Source of the DNA: Flavobacteriaceae bacterium Ap0902
GTDB lineage: Bacteria > Bacteroidota > Bacteroidia > Flavobacteriales > Weeksellaceae
DNA: 64,000 nucleotides
Assembly: GCA_009835005.1 (NCBI GenBank)
Contig: WTFG01000007.1
Coordinates: 1-64,000, forward strand
Direction: 5' to 3'
Below the pieces are notes generated by a model, which made no database searches, was not told the DNA's origin, and saw only the letters and a program-made list of their open reading frames with translations. The stretch's first letter is position 1. Each line of letters opens with the position of its first letter. The position numbers were made by a program, and so were the translations under genes. Shown here in pieces: positions 1 through 8,666 of this stretch.

Positions 1-28
1 CAGAGAAAACGTTTTCTCTGAGATTTTT
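1..28 (+). terminator. Perfect 20-bp palindrome followed by T-run, possible terminator
   Basis: CAGAGAAAACGTTTTCTCTG at 1-20 is its own reverse complement. It is followed by AGATTTTTT, which looks like the right arm and U-tract of an intrinsic terminator for a plus-strand gene left of the window. The left edge of the stem may lie outside the window. The transposase remnant reads through it on the other strand. Confidence 0.45.
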
Positions 29-919
29 TGATTTATATGTTTTCATTTTGATTTCACTTTGCTTATGCATTTGATTTGGCGTGAGCATATAATTAGACAA
101 ATGGGGTCTTTCCTCATTGTAAATAGCGATGCTTTCTCTAATTTGCTTTTGTTTATCTTTTAATAATATTCCTTTTTGCGCGATATTAAACTCTTGTTTT
201 AATATGCCGTTAATACGTTCTGCCACTGCATTCTCATATGGATCATATTTCTCAGTCATACTGGTTAAAATCTCTTTTGCAGTTAGTATCTTTTGATACT
301 CATTAGAACAGTATTGTAATTCTCTGTCTGAATGATGAATGAGTTCTAAACCATCATCTCTCCTACCTATCCCAAGTAGCCCACAGGTAAAAACTATTGT
401 TTTTTGTCTTTCTTCTGTGTACTGGTAGACAACTCGGGTTTGTAATTTTTTCTGATAGCAATATCATATTCTTTCTCTGCCACATCAACCAGCATATCAA
501 ATATAATTACTTTTTCATCTGCTATATGAGCCAATGCCTCAGTTTTTGCTTCTCTAGTAACTTAACTTTGGCTTCTAGTTCTAGTATTCTTTGTTCTGGT
601 GATTTCGCTTTCATCTTCAATTGGGTTTTATCGTACTCCGTACTCCCAATCAAAGGTACCATATTTCTTTAACCATGTGCGTAGTGTTGAACTTGCTTGC
701 ATTCTATATTTATCCATGACTTGAACACGACTGAGTTCTCCTGACTCTAACTCTTCTACTACTTAAAGTTTAAAAGACATTGTATAATCTTTATGGGTTC
801 TCTTGTTATACCCTTTGTTAATAGGTGTTTCTATATACACTGTGTTTTAGTGTATCGCTATTTTAGGACGGGACATTGCTTATAGAGAAAAAGCGCCTAG
901 AAAATTAATTCTAGACACT
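1..919 (-). mobile_element. Decayed IS3-family insertion sequence, right part cut by window start
   Basis: Read on the minus strand, this holds remains of the two IS3-family transposase frames. The start-side end resembles an IS3-type terminus (TGTCTAGAATTAATTTTCTA reading down from about 918). The first frame (about 874 to 394) has the OrfA pattern (ELESGELSRVQVMDKYRMQ, then a leucine-rich ELEAKVKLLEKQ segment), broken by two in-frame stops and at least two frameshifts. The second frame (about 400 to 1) keeps only the OrfB start joined in frame to its C-terminal catalytic end (HHSDRELQYC, ENAVAERINGILKQEF, YNEERPH). Roughly 160 residues of the DDE core are missing, so it cannot transpose on its own. 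It runs off the window edge. Confidence 0.88.
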
Positions 920-962
920 TTTATATTTTACTTAAATCTTGCTTAAAAAGTTTAAGAATTAC

Positions 963-2513
963 TTATTTCTTAATCACTTTTTGAGTTAAAGTGTTCCCGT
1001 CTTTGGTAGTAATTTGCAATACATAAACACCTGCTGGTTTTCCTACGAGAGAAATCTCATTGGTGTTTTCTGTTTGTGCCACCAATGCACCATTCATGTC
1101 ATAGAGATTTAATGCTTGCACATCTACACCTTCTACAAATACTTGGTCTTGTGTTGGATTAGGATAAACTTTTATTGCATTATATGTGACTTCCGTGGTG
1201 CTTAGATTACTGCTCACTGTGATATTAAACGTACCTTCTGGAATTGGCAGTCCACCAATAAAACCTACTACCAAATAATAAGTTTTGCCTGCTTCTGAAT
1301 CAAAAGTTATCGTTTCTTCTTCTCCAAAAGAACCTTCTTCTGCAACAGCCAAGCAATCTCCCGTTTCACATTCTTCTTTGATGGCTAAAGATGCATCCCA
1401 AAAAGTGAGTGGGTCTACAGTTACGGTAATCGTTGCTCCATCCCCTTCTATAGCATACCATAAACCATCTCTCACCTCAAAGGTGTTACCAGCGGCATCC
1501 ATGATATTTGCACAAGTGACATTGCCGTTATAGGCAGTAGCATATTCACCATCTCCATTGCCTGAATATGGTAGAGAATCTACTACAATGGCTGTGTCAC
1601 AATTATCATTAGCTACAGGGCTACCCGTTGTGAAGGAAGAACTCTCACAGCTCATATTGGTTCCGGCTGCATTGCTTGGGTAAACGGTTACAAAATATTC
1701 TGTATTAGGCTCTAGTTCATAGTTCACATAAAAATCATTTTCTGCGCCATTGTCATACATATCATAGATGTCTGTTCCATTTGGTGTAGTGCCTAGGCTT
1801 ACAAAATATTTATCTGCATTGGCAACTTCTTCATAGTAAATAACAGGTAGGAAACTAATATTCTCTTCTCCATTGGTTGGATTGATCACGTTGGTGCAAT
1901 TTGGTACTTGTGAACCATCTGGCCCATCTAGTCCATTTAATACGATATTGGGCAAAACATCAAATCCTTCTGAAGAATTACTCGTGTCTGCTGGGTCTAC
2001 GGCCTCACTAGATGAGAATTGATATAAACGATAGGTTGAATAAGTATCTGCTGTAGAGCCCAGGAATTTAACAGAACTAGACCCATAAGTTGTATCCATA
2101 TCTCTAACTACAACCAATAAGTTATAATTATGATCATAAGAGAAAGGTTGGGCAAAGTTAAAAATCATTTTGTTATTAGCATCTAACGAAGTCTCGCCAG
2201 CATATACTAAGGTTAAATCATCTAAAATTATATCATCTACTGTGTTAAATTTATTAACGTCAACATTTTTCATATAAATCTCTACCTCTCTTATTCCGTA
2301 ATTGCTTGTAGTAGAAGTAGAAAGTTGATATTCGATTCCAGTAATTTCCCCAGAAGTTCCTATAGAATTTTTAGGGTAAATAGATTGTGAGTAAGACACA
2401 TCTGCCAAGTTATACAATGGAACATTCACATTATACTCATCACTCCCAATACTCACTTGGGCTTGTACTAACATTCCTATAGATAGGAAAGAAAAAAGTA
2501 AATTTTTTAACAT
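963..2513 (-). CDS. T9SS-secreted cell-surface protein with FN3-like and PPC-like regions
   Basis: 516-residue exported protein. It has a Sec signal peptide (residues 1-19, ending VQAQ). Residues about 200-300 look like a fibronectin type III module. Residues about 303-440 resemble a pre-peptidase C-terminal beta-sandwich (paired Cys, GKTYYLVVGF). The last 70 or so residues are a type A T9SS sorting domain (YPNPTQDQ, PAGVYVLQI, ending KVIKK). The tail would direct export through the type IX system and attachment to the surface. No catalytic motif is visible, so the substrate or ligand is unknown. The gene is monocistronic and borders the IS remnant downstream. Confidence 0.85.
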   Translation of the reverse strand: MLKNLLFSFLSIGMLVQAQVSIGSDEYNVNVPLYNLADVSYSQSIYPKNSIGTSGEITGIEYQLSTSTTSNYGIREVEIYMKNVDVNKFNTVDDIILDDLTLVYAGETSLDANNKMIFNFAQPFSYDHNYNLLVVVRDMDTTYGSSSVKFLGSTADTYSTYRLYQFSSSEAVDPADTSNSSEGFDVLPNIVLNGLDGPDGSQVPNCTNVINPTNGEENISFLPVIYYEEVANADKYFVSLGTTPNGTDIYDMYDNGAENDFYVNYELEPNTEYFVTVYPSNAAGTNMSCESSSFTTGSPVANDNCDTAIVVDSLPYSGNGDGEYATAYNGNVTCANIMDAAGNTFEVRDGLWYAIEGDGATITVTVDPLTFWDASLAIKEECETGDCLAVAEEGSFGEEETITFDSEAGKTYYLVVGFIGGLPIPEGTFNITVSSNLSTTEVTYNAIKVYPNPTQDQVFVEGVDVQALNLYDMNGALVAQTENTNEISLVGKPAGVYVLQITTKDGNTLTQKVIKK

Positions 2514-2643
2514 GTTATAAATTTTTATGATTCTCCCAAAAATAGAGAATTTAAAAGGATATTATATAATAAATCTTTTTAAATACAAGGTTAAATGAGG
2601 AAAAGAATTTATAAGATTAATATGTAGAAGAAGCTTTCGTTTT

Positions 2644-5238
2644 TTATTTATCAGTTTTACTTTTGATTTCGTTCAATTTCATTAAAGCTTCCACAGGAGT
2701 TAAATTGTTAATATCTAATCCTTCTAGATCATCTCTAATCGCCTCTAAAATGGGGTCATCTAATTTAAAAAAAGAAAGTTGCATTCCTTCTTGGCTTGTT
2801 TTATCCGTTTTGTCTATTAGGTGATCATGAGAATGGGAAGTCTCTAATTGGGATAAAACACGCTCTGCTCTTCTTACTACCGATTTGGGCATTCCTGCCA
2901 TTTTAGCTACATGAATACCAAAACTATGCTCGCTGCCACCAGAAACTAATTTTCTAAGGAATAAAATGGTGTCTTTGGTTTCTTTGATGCTGATGTTATA
3001 ATTTTTAATGCGCTCAAAAGATTTAGCCATTTCATTTAGTTCATGATAGTGGGTGGCAAATAAGGTTTTAGGCTTTCCTGGGTGTTGATGAATAAATTCA
3101 GAAATAGACCAAGCAATAGAAATTCCATCATAGGTACTTGTTCCACGACCAATTTCATCTAAAATCACCAAACTTCTAGCAGAAATATTATTTAATATTT
3201 GTGCCGTTTCATTCATCTCTACCATAAAAGTAGACTCCCCTTGGGATAGATTATCACTGGCACCCACACGGGTAAATATCTTGTCTATAAGCCCGATTTG
3301 GGCTCCTTTGGCTGGAACATAACTTCCGATTTGTGCCATCAGTACAATCAGAGCTGTCTGTCGCAAAAATGCAGACTTACCAGACATATTTGGTCCTGTG
3401 ATCATCATAATCTGCTGTTCCTTATCATCTAGGAAAAGGCTATTGGCGATATAGGGTGAACTCGCAGGAAGTTGCTGTTCTATCACAGGATGTCTACCGT
3501 CTTCTATGTGCAAGGTCATGGAAGAATTAACTTCTGGTTTTACATAATGATTGCTCTCTGCCAAACCTGCAAAATTTAATAGGCAATCTAGTGATGCTAT
3601 AGCAAAAGCATTCTTTTGTATTGCTGGAATATACGGCATAATATTCTGCAATAATTCTTGGAATAAATCAGTTTCTAATTTAAGGATTTTTTCTTCTGCC
3701 CCCAAAATTTGTTCCTCGTATTCCTTGAGTTCCTCTGTAATATACCTTTCGGAATTAACTAGAGTCTGCTTGCGTGTCCAGGTCTCCGGAACTTTATCCT
3801 TATGCGTGTTTCTAACTTCTATATAATACCCAAATACATTATTAAAGTTGATTTTAATGTTTGGAATTCCAGTATTTTCACTTTCCCGTATGCGCATCTC
3901 TTCTAGGTACTCTTTTCCTCCAGTTTGGATAGCACGCAATCTATCTAGTTCTACAGAAACTCCATCTTTAATCACGTTTCCTTTATGCACAAAATGGGGT
4001 GGATCATCTGTCAATGAATTCTTTAATTGATCAAATAAACTTTCTAAATTATTTAATTTGAAATTAATGCCTCCAATTTCCCCAGCGTTATACACTAGCA
4101 ATGTTTCATTGATTTCTTGGATAGCCTCTATGCTATCTGTGAGATTGGTCAATTGCTTTGGTGTAATTTTACCAGTAGCAATTTTAGCACTTAATCTCTC
4201 TAAATCCGCCATGCTCTTTAATTTGTCACGTAGAGAAACGGCAATATCACTATGGTTAAGTAGAAAATGTACGGTGTTTTGTCTTTGGTGGATAGGTTCT
4301 AATTTGCTTAAAGGCAAAGCCATCCAACGTCTTAGTAATCTAGCACCCATTGGTGTAATCGTATGATTTAAAACGTCTAATAAAGTTACCGAATCTGGGT
4401 ATGGCGAATGAAAAAGCTCTAAGTTTCTTACCGTAAAAGCATCTAGCCAAACATAATCATCATTAACAATGCGTTGGATATTATTAATATGATTTAAATC
4501 AAAATGATGCGTCTCATCCAGATAAGCGAAGATGGCTCCTGCAGCGGTAATACCCAAATGCATATCTGCCACACCAAACCCTTTTAAAGATTTAGTTTTA
4601 AAATGACGCAGCATTTTATCCTGTGCAAAATCATATTGAAAAGCCCAATCGTCTAATCCAAATCTGCTGATAGTATTCGGTATAAAATCTGGTAAATTTC
4701 TTTTGAGGAAAACTATTTCTTTTGGAGAGAAATTCTGAATTAATTTTAAAATAGACTCTTTATCTCCCTCTTGGAGAAAGAATTCCCCTGTGGAAATATC
4801 CAATAGGGCTGCACCATAATTGTTTTTATCCTGATGCACAGCCATGAGGAAATTATTAGAAGAAGAGCCCAAAACTTGGTCGCTCAAAGCTACACCTGGC
4901 GTAACAAGTTCTGTGACACCTCTTTTCACAATATTTTTGGTGGCGTTGGCATCTTCTAATTGATCACAAATAGCCACACGCAATCCTGCGCGTACTAGTT
5001 TTGGCAAATAAGTATCCAATGCATGATGGGGAAAACCTGCGAGTTCTATATGAGAGGCAGAACCATTGGCTCTTTTGGTGAGGACAATGTCCAGTATTTT
5101 AGCCGTTCGGACTGCATCACTACCAAATGTTTCATAAAAATCACCCACTCTAAATAGCAATAACGCATCTGGGTATTTCCCTTTGATGCGATTGTATTGA
5201 TGCATGAGTGGTGTTTCCTTTTTATCCTTTTTCGCCAT
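2644..5238 (-). CDS. mutS: DNA mismatch repair protein MutS
   Basis: MutS recognises mismatches and small loops and starts mismatch repair. The N-terminal mismatch-reading motif is intact (GDFYETFG, the Phe-x-Glu wedge). The C-terminal ABC-type ATPase has Walker A (TGPNMSGKS) and Walker B (VILDEIGRGTSTYDG). At 864 residues it has normal length. I start it at MAKKDKKETP (5238). An in-frame start 13 codons upstream lies above the -7 box at 5243-5250 and would overlap the divergent methyltransferase promoter. The mRNA would then be almost leaderless. Confidence 0.97.
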   Translation of the reverse strand: MAKKDKKETPLMHQYNRIKGKYPDALLLFRVGDFYETFGSDAVRTAKILDIVLTKRANGSASHIELAGFPHHALDTYLPKLVRAGLRVAICDQLEDANATKNIVKRGVTELVTPGVALSDQVLGSSSNNFLMAVHQDKNNYGAALLDISTGEFFLQEGDKESILKLIQNFSPKEIVFLKRNLPDFIPNTISRFGLDDWAFQYDFAQDKMLRHFKTKSLKGFGVADMHLGITAAGAIFAYLDETHHFDLNHINNIQRIVNDDYVWLDAFTVRNLELFHSPYPDSVTLLDVLNHTITPMGARLLRRWMALPLSKLEPIHQRQNTVHFLLNHSDIAVSLRDKLKSMADLERLSAKIATGKITPKQLTNLTDSIEAIQEINETLLVYNAGEIGGINFKLNNLESLFDQLKNSLTDDPPHFVHKGNVIKDGVSVELDRLRAIQTGGKEYLEEMRIRESENTGIPNIKINFNNVFGYYIEVRNTHKDKVPETWTRKQTLVNSERYITEELKEYEEQILGAEEKILKLETDLFQELLQNIMPYIPAIQKNAFAIASLDCLLNFAGLAESNHYVKPEVNSSMTLHIEDGRHPVIEQQLPASSPYIANSLFLDDKEQQIMMITGPNMSGKSAFLRQTALIVLMAQIGSYVPAKGAQIGLIDKIFTRVGASDNLSQGESTFMVEMNETAQILNNISARSLVILDEIGRGTSTYDGISIAWSISEFIHQHPGKPKTLFATHYHELNEMAKSFERIKNYNISIKETKDTILFLRKLVSGGSEHSFGIHVAKMAGMPKSVVRRAERVLSQLETSHSHDHLIDKTDKTSQEGMQLSFFKLDDPILEAIRDDLEGLDINNLTPVEALMKLNEIKSKTDK

Positions 5239-5242
5239 AGCA

Positions 5243-5250
5243 CAAAAGTA
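5243..5250 (-). promoter_or_regulatory. Bacteroidetes-type -7 box for mutS
   Basis: TACTTTTG on the minus strand fits TAnnTTTG and ends four bases before the MutS start codon, implying a leaderless or near-leaderless transcript. No clear TTG -33 element was seen. Confidence 0.55.
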
Positions 5251-5278
5251 CGTCTTCGCTCTTGAAAATAAAATCAAT

Positions 5279-5286
5279 TATCTTTG
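5279..5286 (+). promoter_or_regulatory. -7 box for the TrmH-family gene
   Basis: TATCTTTG matches TAnnTTTG. It lies about 40 bases before the chosen start (5325) and rules out the longer in-frame start at 5262, which would precede transcription. Confidence 0.6.
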
Positions 5287-5324
5287 TCCCTTTCAAATTT
5301 TATACAAATTCTTACCCATCCTCT

Positions 5325-5852
5325 ATGAGAAAGTTAAAATTAGATGAACTCAACCGTGTAGATTTAGAAACTTATAAAGAGCAGGACAAAATTCCTGTAA
5401 TTATATTGTGTGATAATATCAGAAGCATGCATAATGTTGGGTCTATCTTCCGAACGGCAGACGCCTTCAATATAGAAAAAGTTTATCTCTGTGGGATTAC
5501 AGCGACGCCTCCTCATAAAGAAATTAGAAAGACGGCTATTGGTGCCACAGAAAGCGTGGAGTGGGAGTATACCAAAGATGCAGTTGAGGTAGTCAAAAGT
5601 TTAAAAGAAAATCATTATATACCACTTGCCGTGGAGCAAGTAGATAAAAGTGTAATGTTGAATGATTATATAGTGGATATAGATGGAAAATATCTCTTGA
5701 TTCTAGGCAACGAAGTAGAGGGCGTACAACAGGAACTAATAGATTTATGTCCTGCTGCGTTAGAAATTCCACAATCTGGGACCAAACATTCTCTGAATGT
5801 AAGCGTATGTGCTGGGGTTGTCCTTTGGGAGTTTTATAAAAAGTTTCTATAA
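5325..5852 (+). CDS. SpoU/TrmH-family RNA 2'-O-methyltransferase
   Basis: 175-residue SPOUT-class methyltransferase. The three conserved motifs are present: motif 1 (NIRSMHNVGSIFRTAD), motif 2 (LILGNEVEGV) and motif 3 (IPQSGTKHSLNVSVCAGVV). These make the knotted SAM site and supply the catalytic Arg. The short size without an N-terminal L30e-like domain is closer to TrmH/TrmL-like tRNA enzymes than to RlmB, but the exact target RNA cannot be read from the sequence. It is divergent from mutS, with about 85 bases between the starts. Confidence 0.9.
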   Translation: MRKLKLDELNRVDLETYKEQDKIPVIILCDNIRSMHNVGSIFRTADAFNIEKVYLCGITATPPHKEIRKTAIGATESVEWEYTKDAVEVVKSLKENHYIPLAVEQVDKSVMLNDYIVDIDGKYLLILGNEVEGVQQELIDLCPAALEIPQSGTKHSLNVSVCAGVVLWEFYKKFL

Positions 5853-5854
5853 AT

Positions 5855-5882
5855 AAAAAAGACCTGCGCATGCGCAGGTCTT
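5855..5882 (-). terminator. Intrinsic terminator of the TonB receptor gene
   Basis: A perfect palindrome at 5861-5880 (GACCTGCGCATGCGCAGGTC), extended by AA/TT, is followed on the minus strand by a run of six T. It sits 26 bases after the receptor stop codon. On the plus strand the hairpin is followed by A-rich sequence, so it works best in the minus direction. Confidence 0.85.
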
Positions 5883-5908
5883 AAAAAAAACAAAAAACAA
5901 ATTAAGGT

Positions 5909-8053
5909 TTAAAACTTAACTTTTACTCCCGCTAGGAAGTTTGTTCCAGCTTGTGGATAGAAGTGTAAACTATCATCCCAATCGCCGTAATAACCATTGT
6001 TAGCATATTTCTCATCTAATAAATTGTTCACAAGTAAGGTGATCTCTACCGCAGTATCGTCAACAGAGAAATTATAACTAGCCAATAAATCAGAAACGAA
6101 ATAACTATCCAAAGTAAAATCTGGATTTTCTGTATTAGTTACATACTGCTTATCCACATATTTATTTGTTAGATTTAATTTTAAATTCTCTATCGGGAAT
6201 ACATCAAATCCAAAAGAAGTGATAATCTCTGGCGTGTACGGAATAGCAGTATCACCATGATTAATTAAATCTCCATTGGCAGAAGTCTCTACATAATCCA
6301 GATTCTTGTTTTTACTCCAGGTTAGATTACCAAATAAATTAACTCTATTATTCCAGAATGCTTTGCTAGCATCTAACTCAATACCAGATCTATAACTTTC
6401 TCCCACATTGGCTCTTACAGGATTGCCCACATCATTCAGCATTCCTGTTAATACCAACTGGTCTAGATAGTACATATAATATCCATTAATCCCAAAGTTA
6501 ATCACGCTATTGGTTCTAAATCCTAATTCAAAATCATGCAAGGTTTCTGGTTTCACAGTGTCTACATTGGCAAGAATGTCCGATCTTGTAGGCTCACGAT
6601 GCGTTAAGCCATAACTGGCATAAATCTTTCCGCTAGGAATTCTAAAATTAATTCCTGCTTTAGGATTTAAGAAAGTCCAATTAAAATCAAAAGGTGTAAA
6701 ATCTTTCGCAGGGTTGGCGCCATTGGCTCCTCTATATTCTGCACTATAATCAATATATCTAATCTGTAAATCACCAAATAATTCCACTTGTCCATTTAGG
6801 TGATACAAAGCCTTAGCAAAACCAGAAATCTCTGTTTTTGTAGATTCATTATCATAATAGTTTCCATTTAGTGTAAGATCAGAACCAATTACATCTTCCA
6901 CTGTACCGTAGTGATCCCCAGCATACTGATTAATAGATCCACCCAAGTACACGTCAAAATCTCCGATGTATTTCTTCTCTAAATTTAATATTCCTCCATA
7001 GAAATTATTATCTAGCCACTGTCTTCTCACCAAATCACCCTTATCGATGCTATTTAGTCTATAATCTGTCAAGTCTGCACCCTGTTTATACTCCTCATAA
7101 TAGCCAATTCCACGTGTCCAGTGTAGCGTAGCTGTAGATTTCCAACCACTTTCCCAATCCTGTCTCCAATAGGCATGCAAATGGTTTTGGTCATAATTAT
7201 CTACTTGGTTGTCATAATATCCAACCACTTGAGTCCAATCATCATTATAAATGGCTCCAGCAGGATTAAAAGTTCTACCATATTGATCTATTTCATATTG
7301 GGCTACCCCATTCCAAGCCTGATAAGTCTTCTCATGCCCAAAAATATTCAAGATTTGGAATTCCGTAGTTTCATTCGGGCGATAATACGCATTCAATGCC
7401 CCAGAATATAGATCGCTACTTGCCCTATCTATATAACCATCGGACTGAACATAACTACCACGCACATCCATATTAAATTTACCATCCGCCAGATCTCCAG
7501 TTCCAGCATAAAGCATATATTTCTGTGTATTGAAACTTCCTGCAGAGGCTGAGATTTCTGCAAAAGGATTCTGGTTTCTACCTGTGGTTTCCAAATTTAC
7601 ACTACCACCAAAAGCAGCAGCACCATTGGATGAAGTACCAACCCCACGCTGAATCAAAATCTCATCTGTAGAAGAAGACACATCCGGGAAATCCACCCAA
7701 AACACCCCATGAGATTCGCTGTCATTCACAGGTACCCCATTAAAAGTCACATTAATTTGACTTTGCGCAATCCCTCTCACGCGCATAGACGTATATCCAA
7801 TACCACTACCCGCATCAGACGTTGTCACCACAGACGTAGAATTTTTGAGCAAAACAGGCATATCCTGCCCCATATTCTTTTCGCTAATCTTTCTTTGAGA
7901 AACTACCTCACCCGTAATTGGGAGTTCCGCCATGGCCTTAACCGTAGAAAGTTCTATTGTGTCGGAAATAGAAAAATCATCATCTTCCTGTGCCCAGAGC
8001 ACACAACTTGAACTAGTAAATAAACCTAATAAAAAAATCCTTTTCAACATCAT
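5909..8053 (-). CDS. TonB-dependent outer membrane receptor, probable thiamine/thiamine-phosphate uptake
   Basis: 714-residue TonB-dependent receptor with a signal peptide (ending LWAQ). It has a plug domain (about residues 45-160; MRVRGIAQSQINVTFNGVPVND, then GAAAFGGSVNLET) and a 22-strand-type barrel ending in an aromatic-rich terminal strand (AGTNFLAGVKVKF). There is no N-terminal carboxypeptidase-like domain or SusD partner. Direct control by a TPP riboswitch (8117-8192) makes a thiamine-related ligand the likely substrate. Such TPP-controlled receptors are known in Bacteroidetes, but the ligand here is inferred from the regulation. Two adjacent Met codons make the start uncertain by one residue. 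Confidence 0.92.
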   Translation of the reverse strand: MMLKRIFLLGLFTSSSCVLWAQEDDDFSISDTIELSTVKAMAELPITGEVVSQRKISEKNMGQDMPVLLKNSTSVVTTSDAGSGIGYTSMRVRGIAQSQINVTFNGVPVNDSESHGVFWVDFPDVSSSTDEILIQRGVGTSSNGAAAFGGSVNLETTGRNQNPFAEISASAGSFNTQKYMLYAGTGDLADGKFNMDVRGSYVQSDGYIDRASSDLYSGALNAYYRPNETTEFQILNIFGHEKTYQAWNGVAQYEIDQYGRTFNPAGAIYNDDWTQVVGYYDNQVDNYDQNHLHAYWRQDWESGWKSTATLHWTRGIGYYEEYKQGADLTDYRLNSIDKGDLVRRQWLDNNFYGGILNLEKKYIGDFDVYLGGSINQYAGDHYGTVEDVIGSDLTLNGNYYDNESTKTEISGFAKALYHLNGQVELFGDLQIRYIDYSAEYRGANGANPAKDFTPFDFNWTFLNPKAGINFRIPSGKIYASYGLTHREPTRSDILANVDTVKPETLHDFELGFRTNSVINFGINGYYMYYLDQLVLTGMLNDVGNPVRANVGESYRSGIELDASKAFWNNRVNLFGNLTWSKNKNLDYVETSANGDLINHGDTAIPYTPEIITSFGFDVFPIENLKLNLTNKYVDKQYVTNTENPDFTLDSYFVSDLLASYNFSVDDTAVEITLLVNNLLDEKYANNGYYGDWDDSLHFYPQAGTNFLAGVKVKF

Positions 8054-8116
8054 ATATAATTTGTTAGAAAAGGAGTACCATCAATTCTATTTTAGTAGAA
8101 TCAAATCTCGTATATA

Positions 8117-8192
8117 TTCCCTTAACAGCATTACCTGCCCAGGTTCTAAGAGTATAATCTCAGCCTTCACGAGAGAAAGCACCCCCCTTTTA
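8117..8192 (-). promoter_or_regulatory. TPP riboswitch (THI box)
   Basis: Read on the minus strand, the core follows the thiamine pyrophosphate aptamer closely: GGGGTGC, then GGCTGAGAttataC, GAACCTG, GGTAATGCTG and GGGAA, in the right order and spacing. It lies between a -7 box (8209-8216) and the receptor start (8053). A hairpin with arms ATTCTA/TAGAAT lies just downstream, but I see no U-tract, so control of translation start is more likely than termination. Confidence 0.94.
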
Positions 8193-8208
8193 ATTAATAA
8201 AAGTTGTA

Positions 8209-8216
8209 CAAATATA
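8209..8216 (-). promoter_or_regulatory. -7 box upstream of the TPP riboswitch
   Basis: TATATTTG on the minus strand fits TAnnTTTG and sits about 17 bases before the aptamer, so transcription would begin just ahead of the riboswitch. Confidence 0.65.
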
Positions 8217-8335
8217 ATATAAAAATAGTCATATAAAAATAGATAAACTTTTATTCAAATCAATTATCAAAATGACCAATATCGCATGACACGATATTTC
8301 TCATAAACATTATCACTATAAATATTTAAGGCGAT

Positions 8336-8521
8336 TTAACGGGCTATCCATTTCAATTCCTCATTTTGTGTAGGACAAAAATCTAGTCTGGTGTATTCTG
8401 CTTCGCGCCATACCCCAGCCGTCGTTTTTGTCATCCACCCAAAGCCTGCGGGATTTCCATTGCTATCCCTATCGCGGTGAGTAGCAATATTTAAGTAGTT
8501 AGTATCAAATTTTTTTCTCAC
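8336..8521 (-). other. Possible gene fragment of unknown origin
   Basis: A 61-codon open frame (from an ATG-like start to a stop) is noticeably richer in G and C than its surroundings. Its translation has a non-random composition (DRDSNGNPAGFGWMTK, then VWREAEYTRLDFCP). It looks like the tail of a larger protein, not a small gene. I recognise no family, and no promoter or start context is visible. It could be a remnant left by rearrangement, or chance. Confidence 0.25.
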
Positions 8522-8652
8522 TTACCGTTTGATGAAATTATGATAAAGCAATATCAGAGTGACAAGGGGATTCTTGAAATTACAGAAAATATAATAGGAT
8601 TCATCAGGTTTTCATTAAGAAAAATCACCCACGCCCAACCTCTAGATTTATG

Positions 8653-8660
8653 TATATTTG
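8653..8660 (+). promoter_or_regulatory. -7 box for tgt
   Basis: TATATTTG matches the consensus exactly and ends six bases before the ATG at 8667. It favours that ATG over the upstream in-frame TTG at 8658, which lies inside the promoter. Confidence 0.65.
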
Positions 8661-8666
8661 CACCCT

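Noticed and set aside
397-672. Plus-strand frame opposite the IS3 remnant
   Set aside because: Shadow of the OrfA remnant, Phe/Ser-rich and without a family.
2644-5277. Longer MutS reading from 5277
   Set aside because: It adds 13 residues ahead of MAKKDKK, lies upstream of the likely transcription start and overlaps the divergent methyltransferase leader.
5593-5871. Minus-strand open frame opposite the TrmH-family gene
   Set aside because: Antisense to a clear SPOUT methyltransferase and with no coding character of its own.
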